DNA from: Chlorops oryzae
Taxonomy: Eukaryota > Arthropoda > Insecta > Diptera > Chloropidae
DNA: 64,000 nucleotides
Assembly (NCBI GenBank): GCA_020466095.1
Contig: CM035809.1
Span: 22,083,442-22,147,441 of the forward strand
Reading direction: 5' to 3'
The notes beneath the pieces were generated by a model, which searched no databases, was not told the origin of the DNA, and worked only from the letters and a program-made list of their open reading frames with translations. A program made the translations under genes and the position numbers. Position 1 is the stretch's first letter; the number at the start of each line of letters is the position of its first letter. Below are positions 1-13,100 of this stretch, piece after piece.

Positions 1-295
1 CGAATACACAAGCTTTTAACAAGATGTTTTCACGTTCGCGTCTTAAGTCTTTGATCTATTTCTATACCTATATTCTGCCAGCTCTAGGATGAGGGATGGA
101 TTTGAGCTTTCGTCAACCATGGATTTGAGCTTTCGCAAAAATCGAGTTTAGTTCGGCACCCCTTATAACCTAGGCTTCCCTTAGTTTAGACGCAAACTTT
201 TGTTGTAGATACCTAGTCCAGACACAAACTGATTTGGCTAAGACAGAGTTGCTTCCCTGCAGGAAATGCGAGTAGTTAAGCTCTGGCCTTTTGCT

Positions 296-708
296 AGTTC
301 CAACCACATTTCGTTGAAATATTACAAAAAAAAGTCAGATTTTCGGGCAGTTTTAGGATTTTTGTGACAGACCCTAGTGCTGGGGTAGCCTTAATAATGG
401 ACCGATCAAGAAAATGTTTGTAGAGATGTTTATGGCTACTCAGGAAGCATACATGACAACATTCAAGTCCCTCCATATAACGTACTCCTCCATTTGAATA
501 GGAAAATTAGGTATACAATTTTCACAACAGACAGACTGAGGATAGCGGCACATTCAACTTGATCGACATGTCTAAGATCAAATTTGTGTCGAGATGTCAA
601 TTTCGTAAATAGTATAAATATTTGGTTCTGATCTTTGTTGTGATGGTTTCACACGACTAGTGTTACCACACAAATGCAATATACCCTCGACACAGAGTGT
701 GTCGGGTA
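296..708 (+). repeat. F1 hairpin repeat, 5'-truncated copy
   Basis: Matches the right half of the F1 repeat seen at 5437-6026: the phrase around GACCCTAGT (371 on), the GGACCGATCAAG block, the GACATGTCTAAGATC block and the terminal hairpin GACACAGAGTGTGTC followed by GGGTATA. The internal part is rearranged relative to the other copies. A CCCTGCAGGAAATG stretch just upstream (about 254) resembles one end of the element at 54651-55132. No coding potential is seen in the first 1.4 kb. Confidence 0.7.
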
Positions 709-1472
709 TACAATATGAAGCAAGTCTAAACTTCATTCGTAAATCAAGACTAAACATTAACAGACACGAAAAAATTCAACAAACTTTCGCTCTCAGCCAA
801 ATGGTGATGCGTCGAAGGCATGGAGAACGTAGTCTATAAAAGCTGATCGATTTAAGTTTTGAATGTCTCGGTCATCAAAAAATTTGATGATTGCCAGACA
901 CTTCTCCTCTTATGGGAACATAATCCATTTTTCAGAAAAATATAAGTACATATAAATTGGATCGTAAAAGAAGACGGCTATAAAGAACTAATTGGGTATG
1001 AAGAAGGATTAAATTTTCGCTTAGCTGTCCTTTGAGGAACTTTTTTGAAATCGAGTTATTCATTTGTTTATAAGCATATTTAAAAGTGCACCTTGGAAGG
1101 TTTTTGAGTTGTGCGAAAATAAAGTCGATATTACTTTTATAAGGGATACATGGTTGTTTTGGGGTTAAATTTGGTTTTCAAACTGCTCAGCATTTTCACC
1201 AATTTTTTAGTGCTATTGTATTACAGGATGGGTGAAAGCTCTCAATGGGTGGTCGTTCGCTTAATAGCAAACAAATAAATAAAAAATAAAAAAATTATTG
1301 AAAATTATCCTTGAAAAATTCTTGTCAAAAAGAAATTAAAGCCTGAAAATTGATTAATTGCTTCGACGTTGACATTGAAAATACATTGTTGGAAAGCCTT
1401 AATAGTCTTGTAAATATTTGGAGACCGAAAAATAAAGCCGTGGACCCTGTTGCGTCATTCATTTCGGATTAT

Positions 1473-2072
1473 TATACCCGACACACTTTGTTTCGAGGGT
1501 ATATTGCGTTTGTGCGGTTGTGTGTAACACCCAGAACCAGTCGAGATAGACTATACAAAATATATATTTAGAAATGATCAGCGTCACCAGGAGATTCGAT
1601 TTAGACATGTCCGTCCGTCTGTCCGTCTGTCCGTCTGTCTGTCTGTCTGTATACAGTTATCTTATCGAAGGAGTTGAGCTATCTTGACAAAATTTGGTAT
1701 GCGTGCTCACGGAGACTTGAGTAAGAACAAGTTCGAGAATGGACTCGATCGGATCATTTTTAGGGGTACCTCCAGTACTAGGGCCTGTCACAAAAATCAA
1801 AAACTGAATCAATATCGGACTCTTTCGAAATATTTTAATGAAACTTAGAGTTTGAGCGTATATTTAGGCCTGCGATTAGAATCCCAAAAAAAGGGCAATT
1901 GGGCGTGGCAAAGGGACGGTTTTCGTAAATGGGGCCCCTAATGGCCTCAAAACCTGTTGAATACTCTTTCTTAGTGGTCCTGTTTCTTGGGCGTGGTTTA
2001 AAAATTATTTAATCATGTGTGTCTGTGTCGGGTATTTTATTGTCAGGCTCGCCTGACTATAACACCCTTACT
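1473..2072 (-). repeat. F1 hairpin repeat, near full-length
   Basis: Near-complete copy on the minus strand. In element orientation it begins with the 16-bp hairpin GTCAGGCGAGCCTGAC followed by AATAAAATACCC. It then carries the GACCCTAGTACTGG-like block, a (GACA)n tract, and the conserved ACATGTCTAAATCGAATC and GTGACGCTGATCA phrases, and ends near TGTGTCGGGTATA. No ORF of note. The class is not resolved: it has no clear terminal inverted repeats or poly-A tail. Confidence 0.8.
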
Positions 2073-3540
2073 TTTTTTCATACCATTTGGACAAATATCA
2101 TAAAAGTTCGCATGTAATTGAAATGAAGTGGTTTTATGACACAAAAAAAAAGGATGAAAATCAACCAGTCCAGCCTTTTATTTTATTACCTAATTTTCTT
2201 AGTGCATATCCTAAAAGACTGAAGTAATAAACAAAGAAAGAAAACATAGAGAAATTTCCTAAAAATCGTATCACCTGGGATCGAGCAGTGGGCCACGAAG
2301 GCGCAAAAGTGACTGAAAAAAATTGTCGAGCATTAATTCAAAAGAGGAAGATTAAAAGTCCTAATATACTTTATACAAAATGTTTATTAGACGTGAATAG
2401 GTCACGAATTTCCTAAAAGTAGCTACGTTCAGTTGAATGCTTTGAATGCTATAAGGGAATTTTCAATTTTCTCTAACACCATTTTATTGAAAAAGGAAAA
2501 AGAAAGAAAAAATGTGGAGCAAAAAATTTTACTAATTCATGGAATTACGGCGCCTATTAATTGCACATGTTTATAGCGTACACGGTACGTATGCGCAACG
2601 CCCAACCACCTTCAATTAGGATTACGCATACAACGCTCTGCCCGTTTTCGTAGTAGGTACGTTTAGTAAATTAAAAAAAAAAAAATAATAAAACAAAGTC
2701 ACTGCACTCTGGTCGTAGACGCCGTACACCATGCTGGGATATTCATTAACGACTTAATTTAAACTTTTACAACATTAATTAAAGCGGTGCCCCTAATTAA
2801 ACACATTAACGTGGAGGTTACACTTTTCTATTAACGTTTCGAAAGGTTGCCCCTACGAACTGCGAACTCTACATCTCTTTCGTGGAAAATATATTTATTT
2901 TTAATTTTAATTCAATTTAATGACATTGTTGGTGCTCGCAAAGATCATTATGGCAATGATGTTGATGATGATAATAATGTCAAATGACATAATAGGACTA
3001 AGAATATGTTAAATAAAATGAACTAAAGAAACACCCTTTTTGAGAGCAAAATCCACTAACCTAGCAAGCATATTTGCAATTTTTCTAAAGCTCTTTGAAC
3101 CATACGAGAAGGTACTTGTTGTACATTATCCTAGAAAAAGAATTTCATCGTTTGTTAGAGAAAATAATTCGGCACTTGATAACGCCCACAAGAACGTTAC
3201 AGTACATTAAACGCGCAAAATGTATGCCTCAAAACCGCGTGTGTGGTTAGGACTTTGTCGTGAATATAAACAAAGCTTAGTTTCGACAGTTTTGGCCGTA
3301 AAATTTATCATGCCTCCTAGTGATGGTTGTGTGCAGTGCAACATAAAATTCTCTTTTACAGTCAAAATATTTCGCTTAATTTTTGTGCACATAAATTTTA
3401 AAGAGGCTTAAGTACCACGTTACGAAAAATTGATAGCTTCGTCTTGTTGGCGGTGATATTTTTAATTATTTTTGTAAGAAATTTTTCTTTGATGGATGAT
3501 AGTTGGCTACGTCTTTTCATTTTTCCCAAGGATAACTTAT
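2073..3540. other. intergenic, nothing recognised
   Basis: AT-rich sequence with short homopolymers. I see no ORF with protein-like composition, no tRNA and no clear repeat in this stretch. Confidence 0.5.
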
Positions 3541-3800
3541 TTTTCTTCTTCTGGCGTTTTGGAGTGTCCCAGCCTATCCCGGGGTCCGCAAAATGCGAAC
3601 AGGTCCTTCACTTCGTTCGATCGGTTGCATCATATTACATAAGTCCTACAGCCTCTAGGTCCCATTTAATTGTTTCCATCCAACCCTGTTTCGGACGCCC
3701 TTGTTGCCAGCAAACTTGTATTTTTAAAGTGTGAAGCCTTTTTCGGCAAGCTGTCCTCATTTGCCCTCAGGACGTGTCCATACCAGCGTAGCTGTGTTCC
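3541..3800 (-). mobile_element. decayed RTE-type LINE 3' end
   Basis: Degenerate copy of the same LINE C-terminal region found at 29394 and 63292. On the minus strand it retains the relics of the RGRPKQRW, DTIKWDLEAVGL and ATDRTKW segments. The frame is broken and the copy has many substitutions, so it is the oldest of the three RTE ends here. The CTTCTTCT run at its left edge corresponds to the AAGAAGAAG-type 3' tail of the family. Confidence 0.75.
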
Positions 3801-4170
3801 CCTCAATATTCCATGTAAAAATAGTTAGGCTTTTATCTAAAAATTCATACTTTATGACCTCGATAATGTGTGCACTCAGTAGACTAAATTGCTGTGAAAC
3901 TTTTGCAATTAATTTCGCTGAACGGTGTGCTGCCTATTGAGCGTTCGTCATGTCCCATATCAGTCACCATGTTGATTGAGTGGACTCCATTTATGAACTT
4001 TTTTTTGCCAATTTTTCTCAACATGGTGAGTGCCAATATTTAAGTCTACCGAATACAGCCAATGTTCGCTAGGGTAAGCCTGATTAAATAGCTTTTAAAT
4101 TACGTAACCAAAGAACTTCGAGTTCCTGTTTAAGTTATTCTCTCATTCACACATTGTGGGTCCTACAATG

Positions 4171-4430
4171 GGTCCATTCAGCAGAATCAACTGTTGAGTG
4201 AGCGAATATTATTCTCAACTGAAAGCTATGCTCACTTCAAAGAAAAATATTTCGTTTTTGTACTGATGTGATTATGATGGGTTCTTGAAGAAAATCACTC
4301 GCAACATAAATTGACAACATGTTGAGCAAAAGTACCAAAACCCCACTCAGTCAACATGTTGAAAAACGTTCAGTATGTAGCGAACCGTTCAGCCGAATTT
4401 TACTCAACAGTTGAGTCTGCTGAATGCACC
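4171..4430. mobile_element. foldback MITE, family M1
   Basis: Non-coding element with ~29-bp terminal inverted repeats: left arm GGTCCATTCAGCAGAATCAA at 4171 and right arm ending TGAATGCACC at 4430 (27 of 29 positions pair by eye). Subterminal sequence is rich in CAACATGTTG and ACTGTTGAGT palindromic words. A second copy lies at 49203-49618 and a decayed one near 57395-57545. I cannot define the target duplication, so the superfamily is open. Confidence 0.75.
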
Positions 4431-5436
4431 TAATGATCCCTTGTAGGATGACACATTGACATTTTCATAAACAAGCTGTACTGCAACCAGACTTCAATTA
4501 ATGTTCCCTTAAAGGAATTCAATTTTCCTCTCATTCCTCGCATTTTCCTTATTAAAAATAAGCTTGTGTAAACAAGAACAACCAATTGATCTAATTTCAC
4601 AAAAAGAAATTGTCCATGAAAAGATTAATTGACCTATAAAAGGCATTTTACTTGCTCATTATTAGCTCAGTGAATTTTTATTCGAAAAAAAAGAATTCCT
4701 GGAGAGTATAGCAAAGTGTAGAACCGTCCTACCTACCTAACCTGCTGTGGCATACTGTGCAATGGAAATTATTCCCCGCCGCTTCATTCTACCGAATGGT
4801 TTGTATTTTTAAAAGAATTTTAGACTTTTCCAAGGGGGTTGAGTCTCATCGCAAAAAGCCTTTTTTCAAGTTTAGTGCTTTGGAAGAATTTTTTTTTTGT
4901 AAATCGCATGGCAAACTTTTTTTTTTTTGTGACAACATTTTAGGGGCGCTTACAGGCCAAGCCAGTGGAAATTGAGAAACCAAACTGAGTACATAATTTT
5001 TCGTTTTCTTTTGCAGTTTTTCTGTTGTTGTTTTAATGGTGATTTTAAGTGCTAAGCTTGCTCGTTGTGTTGCGTTAAAATAAAAGTCTTAAATAAAGAA
5101 AGCTTTTTTACAAAATGGCGTTGAGGCCGTTCGGTTTGCTTGTAGAAATTGAGCTGTAGAAAAAAATGTTATAAAAAAAAATGATTCTCGGACAGGCGCC
5201 ATGATGGCTCTGAAAATCAATTCGATGGCTAACAGAAGTATATCGATGGCTAGCAGCATTATTGATTGAAGGAGGGAATATTATCAAAATTCTCATAAGT
5301 CAGAGAATGGTGACCTTTTCCTTGGTCAATCTTCTATGTCGAAGGGACCCCTACGAAGGAAAATCCCCCAGGCTAGTATTTTCATCATCATCTCTTTCAT
5401 GTTTTTCGTTCTTCTGTAGATAAATGAACATAATTA

Positions 5437-6026
5437 AAACAAGTAAGGCTGTAATAGTCAGGCGAGCCGGACAATAAAATACCCGATACAGACACACATG
5501 TTCAAATCATTTTTAATATCAAGAGGTGTTTAAGGCCATTAGGGGCCCCGTATACCGACTTTTGTAAAATTTCCTTACGAAAACCGCCCCTTTGACATGC
5601 CCTTTTTTCCAATTTTTTTTGAACTCTAATCGGAGTCTTAAATATACGCTTGAATTCTAATATTCGTTGAAATATTGCAAAAAGTCGGAATTTGAGGAAA
5701 TTTTGTGATTTTCGTAACAGACCCTAGTACTGGAGGTACCCCTAAAAATGGTCCGATCGGGTCCATTCTCGAACTTATTCTTACTCATGTCGCCGTGAGC
5801 ACGCATCCCAAATTTTGTCAAGATAGCTTAACTCCTTCGGTAAGAATACTGCATACAGACAGACAGACAGACGGACGGACAGACGGACATGTCTAAATCG
5901 AATCTCCTGGTGACGCTGATCAATTCTATTTATACTTTGTATGGTCTACCTCAACTGGTTCTGGGTGTTACAAACAACCACACAAACGTTATATACCCTA
6001 AACAAAGAGTGTGTCGGGTATAAAAA
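5437..6026 (+). repeat. F1 hairpin repeat, full-length
   Basis: Reference copy of F1. It begins AAACAAGTAAGGCTGTAATA, continues with the GTCAGGCGAGCCGGAC hairpin and AATAAAATACCC, has a central CCCCTTTG-ACATGCCC block, the ACCCTAGTACTGGAGGTACC block, (ACAG)n near 5855-5875, and the conserved GACATGTCTAAATCGAATC and GACGCTGATCAATTC phrases, and ends GTGTGTCGGGTATAAAAA. It runs opposite to the 1473-2072 copy. Confidence 0.8.
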
Positions 6027-6196
6027 TAATATTTGAGAAAGTGGAAAAAAGTACAAAAATACAAAACATCGTAGCAACGTGCCATTTCGTTTTCAACGTA
6101 CCATCTTTGACACGAATGTATCAATTTTAGCATCACTGATTACCTACTGAACCCTTCGTTGCCGTCTGCCTGTGTTCAAGTAAGGCTTGAGGCTTC

Positions 6197-6406
6197 AGTC
6201 TGTTTCTGTGCGCGAGTCTCTTCGGTCGTCAGTTTTCGTTTGTCTCGGGTCGCGGATCGCGGAATGCGCAGTGTAATAAGTGTGCTAGGCAAGTGACTTT
6301 ATATTTATATCGACAAATGCACTCTACTCTCCGTTGTCTGCGTGTCGCTCGCGAAGCCAAGAGCAGAAGTCATATGTTTTGGTGCGCATCGTTAACAATT
6401 GTTAAG
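6197..6406 (+). promoter_or_regulatory. Inr/DPE promoter and exon-like cassette, copy 1
   Basis: The initiator TTCAGTC has its A (+1) at 6197. Counting from it, +28 to +33 reads GGTCGT, a full match to the Drosophila DPE consensus RGWYVT; no TATA box is seen near -30. The downstream GTCGCGGATCGCGGA block aligns to the other three cassettes. The exon-like part ends at GTTAAG|GTTAGT, a good splice donor, giving ~210 nt. No long ORF. The downstream partner exon is unknown. It could be a non-coding first exon or the promoter end of a mobile element. Confidence 0.55.
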
Positions 6407-7300
6407 GTTAGTCATGTTTTCTAGTGTTTCCGTTAATCCTGTCGTTTCTTTCAACTAATATAATATGTTTAACAAATGCAAAAAAAAAAATTTCGCTTTG
6501 CGCATGACATATTTACTCGGCAATTCATGCAAGTCATGCAAAAGGCAGCATGGCCTTACTTCAGGAGAGAGACAATTTAAGACAATTTTTTCTCTCATGT
6601 TTTTCATTTGTTTTCTCTTTTGCATTAGTATTCGTTCCTACACATTTTAGTATGCACTAGAGCCCCGCACAAATAAGTTTGCTTTGCAATGACAACAAAT
6701 GATCTACCGAAGAGGACAATGCTTGCAAAAACAGCGAGCGATTAAATTGTTTTGCATTTGAATGAAAGTAGAGAGAGAGCGCGCATCGTGTGCATTTTGT
6801 TTTTGCTAAGCAAACACTGAACTGTGCTTGCTCACTGCAAGAAGTTTCTTCTGCTTTGCTTTTTCAATACCAAATTTAAATATTTGATATTTTATTCATA
6901 GTTGACTTTCTTATGTTAGTGTTTTTCTTTTCTTTGTTCTTATGCGCTACAATCAATGTACGCATTGCATGGCATGATTTTCATCGGCTTGAGATTTACT
7001 GTTTTTTTTTTAAACTGCTTAATTCAAGCTATTGAGAGCCTAAATAAATTATTTTTAAACTGAATAAGATTGCGTGCGTACGTATTCCACGTGCGGAGCT
7101 TCTGTCACTCCTGATATTTTCATATAATTATTAAGATGAAAGTAAAAATTTGGTAAGTGGGCGTCACAAAAAGATGCTTTTCAAAAATTAGTTTTTCTCC
7201 TCTATAAAAATTTTTTGGGGATGACAGAGGGCGGAACGCAAAAACTTTTCTTAAACGTCTTTCATTTATTGAATTTTAAACTTTTATGATTTTCCGTATG

Positions 7301-8552
7301 CAGGCGAGCCTCACAATAAAATACCCGATACAGAAACACATTTTTAAATAATTTTTAAGCCACGCCCAAGAATCAGGACTAAAAACGAGTATTCAACAGG
7401 TATTTGAGGCCATTAGAGGCCCCTATTTACCTAATTTAGTTAAATTTCTTTATAGAAATCGCCCCTTTGCCACACCCAATTTCAATTTTTTTTTTAAATT
7501 CTAATTGCAGGCTTAAATGTACGCTCAAACTCTAAGTTTCATTAAAATATTTCGAAAAAGTCCGATTTTGAGGCACCCTTAATAATGGAACGATCAAGGA
7601 CATTTTGGAGAGGATGTTTGTGGTTACAAAGGCAGCATAAGTGCCCAATTTAAATTTCGGGTGCAGGAGACAATTTTCGAAAAACATGCTTCTACCACGC
7701 CCACTTTTCCAATTTTTAGAAATTAGATTAATTGCCTTTAAACATGTTTGTTCGTTCGTTTCGTTTTCGCGTTTTCGCCATAGCCGCTATGGGAGCGAGC
7801 CCTTAATCGAACCGATTCAACGAACCGTTTTCTCTCGGGTGTGATCGCAATCGCTAAGACGCGCCTCGCCGTCCCGCCAATGCAAAATAATCATAAATCA
7901 GTAAGCTCAATCGTATCAAGTAGAACGCGCAAGTCCTTCGGCTCAAAAATTTAAAAGTGAAAAAATCTAGCAAAGCAAAGTGAATGGAATCAACCAAAAC
8001 CAGAAAGAAAAAAATATAGTGCACTAAGCTATTGAATATAAAGCCGCCAAGAAGGCAAGAATTCTGTTTAAAATTATATATAAAACCTTTACTCTCGTCG
8101 TGCAATCGCCGGCAAAATAAACCCCACCATCTATCCAACGTCTTCATCGCACAAACAGGTACGTCTCCTACTCTATTGTCCCTGACATTAATAATGTTCA
8201 AATATCAAATTTCATCAAAATATCTTGAAAAACTTCGATTTTAGAGCAGTTTTTGTGATTTTCGTAACAGACCCTAGTACTGGAGGTACCCCTAAAAATG
8301 GTCCGATCGGGTTGTTCTTACTCATGTTGCCGTGAGTACGTATACGAAAGTTTGTCAAGATAGCTCAACTCCTTCGGTAAGAATACTGTATACAGACAGA
8401 CAGACGGACGGACATGTCTAAATCGAATCTCCTGGTGACGCTGATCATTTCTATATATATATTTTTTATGGTCTATCTAAACTGGTTTTGGGTGTTACAC
8501 ACAACCAAACAAATGAAATATAGCCTCGACACAGAGTGTGTCGGGTATAAAA
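7301..8552 (+). repeat. F1 hairpin repeat split by an LTR insertion
   Basis: F1 sequence runs from CAGGCGAGCC and AATAAAATACCC at 7301 to about 7748, then resumes at about 8199 (CAAATATCAAATTTCATC) and continues to the terminal GACACAGAGTGTGTCGGGTA at 8552. Skipping the intervening 445 bp restores F1 continuity (compare the homologous stretch of the 1473-2072 copy). The left half also carries an extra block (about 7575-7740) related to the 380-480 region of the window. Confidence 0.8.
7749..8193 (+). mobile_element. solo LTR (445 bp) with 5-bp target duplication
   Basis: Insertion flanked by ATGTT at 7744-7748 and 8194-8198. It begins TGTTCGTTCG, carries a TATATATAAAA box at 8075-8085 and an AATAAA signal at 8116-8121, the order expected of an LTR (promoter, short R, polyadenylation signal). 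No internal retroelement genes remain, so it is a solo LTR left by recombination. The 5-bp duplication and TGTT start would suit a Bel/Pao or Gypsy-type element; the family is not determined. Confidence 0.7.
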
Positions 8553-9369
8553 AGTTTGATTTTTTATCCTTTGAATGTTAACCCATTAACGACTAAAGAT
8601 CAAAATGAAAACCTTCCATTTCTTTATTTTATTTATATGTGAATTTAATGTTTTTTTTAATGGTTTTTCAAAATATCAGTGTTCTCAAACGATATCACTG
8701 GGCGTTAATAGGTTAATAGTGACAGGACATTAATAAACCGTATTCGAAAATCCTCCATCTTAAGAATAATCTAAAAAGCAATGATCCCTTAAAAATTTGT
8801 ATTCATGTTTCAATTTTCTCTTCTTCCTCTTCGCATCAAAGGTTCAATGAAGAAAAAATATAACGAATATCCTTTCCAGACCCAATTTGGCACAGTTTCA
8901 TAGCTCTAGCTAACACGTGTTTCCTTCCGTACACTTACACATGTGCATACATTTTTTTTTACATATTTCACTTTATTTTGTTCCTCTTCATTGCTTAATG
9001 TTCGTATCAAAAGCTTTCGGATATGATGAATAATGTTTCATGTTTGTGAATAAATTTTCACACTTTATTAAAAAAAAAAACAATTGCAAAATTGCTTCGC
9101 CTCAAGCAATAAATCTCCAAACAAATAGATTCATGTTCTCGGAATATAAAAATCTCGTTTCAAGAATCTCATTTATAGCCTCAGCATGGCAACGAAGACA
9201 CCCTTTCATATGGCCTTATATGAAAGGAAAAGAGGTTAAGGAACACATATATTCTTGAAAGTCCTCTCAATCACTCATCTCAGTTGATGAAGTTAGAACT
9301 GTTAAGGAGTTATTGATTAATTTAAAATTAAGCTTTCTTGCTCAAATAATTTTTTCATTCATAATTTCT

Positions 9370-9680
9370 AATTTTTACACAGAGAAAAATTTTTTCACAA
9401 AACTAAAAAGGAATTTTAAAAGTTTTTTTCGAATTTTTCGAATATTGTTTTCGAATATTGTTTTTTGTTTTACTATATTAAAGTCTTTTGTGCTTTCTTT
9501 GAGTTGAAAATTAATTTTTTACGCTTTAATTTACCGATAGTTTTTCGAAAAGAAGTGATATATTTTTATTTAATAAAGAACACTGTTATCCAATTTTTGA
9601 CTTCAAAATTCGTTTAATTGAAAAAAACTTTTAAAATTCCTTTTTAGTTATGTGAAAAAATTTTTCTCTGTGTAAAAATT
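9370..9680. mobile_element. foldback MITE with 60-bp inverted repeats
   Basis: Arms at 9370-9429 and 9621-9680 are inverted copies with one mismatch seen by eye. The outer tip is AATTTTTACACAGAGAAAAA. The 191-bp spacer is AT-rich and non-coding. The flank to the right (about 9690-9770, with CAGCCAACGTTTG and TTAGTTTTTGAGATATT) resembles the sequence right of the minisatellite at 22.8 kb, so both loci come from a larger related repeat. Confidence 0.8.
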
Positions 9681-9999
9681 CGAAATTTTTTTTGGGGATT
9701 TTCTGTTGTATTAGGAATCAGCCAACGTTTGTTTCGTCTTCCTATCTTAATTAGTTTTTGAGATATTTAGAAAAATGTAAGTGCATATTTTTGTTAATTT
9801 TACTAGCGGCATGAGTTTACAAAATCATGTTTCTGAACTTTGACCTCGTTGAGCACCACCTAAATGACGTCCGATCGATCTAAATCTTTTCATTTCCCTT
9901 TTCTGTTGCCCTCTACTATATTTTGCGGGGGCGGATCGCAAAATTAAACGAACTTATCAAATTTGGTCCACCCTAATGTATATGTTGGAGTAGATGCCA

Positions 10000-10190
10000 C
10001 ACTTACGCCGCTTACCGGCTCAATATGATACGACGAGGGGTTTTCTTGGGTTTATGTATATGTCTTTTTATGTAGTGTGCCCTTAATATGCGATTTTTGA
10101 AAAACCAATGATAGTCTGTGCCGGTAATCGAACCTCGGACTCTGGGATCAAGAACATAGCACCAATCCCTTACGCTATCCCAGAGATAAT
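10000..10190 (-). repeat. tRNA-derived SINE head
   Basis: On the minus strand an A box (TAGCGTAAGGG, 10167-10177) and a B box (GGTTCGATTAC, 10124-10134) are spaced as in a tRNA gene, about 43 nt start to start. The cloverleaf stems do not close well, so this is not a working tRNA but looks like a pol III SINE promoter. The downstream body and end are not defined. Confidence 0.6.
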
Positions 10191-10199
10191 ACATATATG

Positions 10200-13100
10200 T
10201 AGGTACCTCACAACTAATTGCTAAGGAGGGCAAAACCATCGGGACTAATTAAGATTAATTCCAAATATAATTGATTTATAAACAGGATTAAGACAATTAG
10301 TTACGATTGAATTCAGATTATTTTGAATCATTTTTGGCTGAAATTTGAAATAAACTCAGAAATATGAATCAAAACTCAGTATTTTCGATCTCGTTTATAA
10401 CGACGAACCGGTTTTAGGGACGAAAATGCAGTCTAAGGTTTGGTTTCATATGTTCTACAATGAAAGAAAGTTGAACCGTTTTGTGCGTCATCCGGTTAGT
10501 GCGAGCAAGTTGCACCGCTCCCTTGAGGGTCCCTATATCCAGATTCTACTTTACTATGAGCTAATTCTTAAAAACGGTGATTGTGACGGGAATGGAGTTG
10601 CCCATTCATACTTTTGAAACACTGGAAATCACAGTTTGAAGAGACATTCTGACAGTCAACACTTGATATATTGATAAGACGATTATCATTTCGTTCCTTA
10701 CAAAAATTTTTTAGTAAAAGAAAATTATTCAAAGCACTTCACAAATTACTTATCTATAAAATGTCTCATAAATATTTCTTCTATGAAATAATCTTTTGAA
10801 TAAAATAACCTTTGTTATGAGAAATTCTTGAACAAGATTGACAAATGCCAAACCAAAATAGATACTTGTAATCAAGTGAGCTTATAAAGCAATTATCACC
10901 ATGATATAAGTTTGATTTAACGTATCGAGCCAAGAGCACCATTGAATGAAAGCTTTCGAAACCTTTCTATTTTATAAGAGTCCAAGTCATGTATAGTCAG
11001 AGCAAAAAGTCCACCTAAAATACCCTATAATCTAGAGCAAAATTTTGATGATTTCTCTATAGTTGTTATCCAAGAAGAATTCTCGTCTTAATTTTAGGAG
11101 GAATTCCGTCTCAATAAAATTTAAATGATTTCTCGTAGAAATAAGAGGGAAATCTTTTCAATTGAGCTAAAATGATTTCTAGTAAAAATAAAATATTATT
11201 ATTATTAAATAAAATAAATATTTCTTCAATCTTGTCCCCCGTCACTCTCCTTGGTCAACATGCAATTAAAGATGGAAATCCTCTTAAAATTAGGGGACAT
11301 ATTTCGCTCTGTATACATTCAGGAATGATTAATATTTGTTTACTTAGTTAAATTTTATAAATTTTTATAATTTTTTTAGACTTTCTCGAAAGCCAGAAAT
11401 GAAGAAGAACTATTCAAATATCCAGAGGGAATTTTTGAAAATTGAAAATCAAAGCGAAGTGCTTTGGACTTTGCTGTAAATAAGACAATTCGGAATGAAA
11501 TTTGCCAGAAAAGCTGGTACAAAAGCTGTTCTCATTTGAAGCTTAATATTTTATGATGATTTCGATGCTGTTAGATACAAACTTACAAATATGGCTTAAG
11601 GATAAATAAGGATGAGATATAAATAGGCTTTTATATTGACATAATATCCTCGAGAAATTTCAAAACCATTCTCCAAGGAATAAATGTTGTAATAGAATTT
11701 AAAATCAAAGAAAAAAATTTGAGCAATTCACAGGGTCTTCTTAAATCGCTTTTAAATTCATTTCTTGCTAAAATGAGTATTTTGAGCTCAAAAAAAAAAA
11801 AATAAATAAATAGAAAAAAATAATAACCTTAAGGTACAGGAAACGTTTTAAGCACTAAGAACATTTATTGTTAAATAATTTTTCTTTGCTTTAAGGACTC
11901 TGACGCTTCGAAGCGAACTCGATTTGTGTGGCACAAGCTTTCGAAGTGTTATTAAAACAGCTCAAATGTAATGAATCTTGCATGGTAGAATGTCATAATG
12001 AACGGAAGCAGAAGCTCAATTTGTAATACACTCTTATCTGACGCGCACATAGCATACATAAATACATAGCCTCTGCTTTGACCTCCTCCTCAACCCATCA
12101 AACAAAAAACATTCCATGATAAATGAAATATTCGAAGCATTTTTATAGCTTTATTAATCTTCAATTAATGTTCAATGTTTACTTTTACTTTGGGGGCAAA
12201 AAACAACACAAAAAAAAACCTCATTTGTTCTGTTATGATCTCAATAAAACATGTCATACAATTATTACAAAAACTGTTTAAGTTCAGTTTCTTTAACTTT
12301 TCTAACCAAGTAAATATCCTCAGTTTTCTTTCTAGTATTAGTGAAACTTCCGATTAAACCAGGCATATAATAAGAAATCAATTTTGCTAGCACCTCGATT
12401 AGACCTAACCATCATTAATCAATCAATGTTGATGAAAAAATTACTCCAAAAATGCAAAATCATTAGTTTTCTTTCAAAAATTCCTCCGAGAGAGCGACAC
12501 GAGAAGCTTCTCCCATAGGAAAAAAAAAAAAACAACAAGACCACACATTAGCACAGAAATTAATTGCCCAAAAGCAATGAGCTTAGAGACGCACAAAAAA
12601 TACGGCCGCACTAAGCAATTCGAACGTTGGCCGTTGCCGAACGTAATCGTTTTTTCAACCTGATGATTCAGTTGCGTTTTGTGCGTCCTCGCTGACAGTC
12701 GATGTTTTCGGAAACTAATCATTATCAAAACGGCGCGAAAGTGTAACGCCTTCGAGCGGAAACGCTTTTCCACGAAAACGATTAAATTAATTGCAATATT
12801 TATTTATTAATAACCAACCATTATCAGTTCGATAAGAAGTAATTGATTATTCAAATTGAAGTGCACACAAAAAAAAAAAAAAATTCGACATACCTCAAAC
12901 AGGGCTTAAGACCGGTCGTATGAGTGATATTTTTTATTCATGAATGACGTTACGTATACGCTGCTGTGTTGTATGGAGCTTTAACAATTTTTATTATTAT
13001 TTTACGGCAATTGTTGTGGGTTAAAAACAATATATTATTAAACGATATTTTAAAGCTTTTGACTTAAGAACTATGACCATAAAAGGGAAATTCGATTTTT

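Noticed and set aside
10124..10177. True tRNA gene
   Set aside because: A and B boxes fit, but acceptor and anticodon stems do not close; the same for 17087-17141 and 43394-43445.
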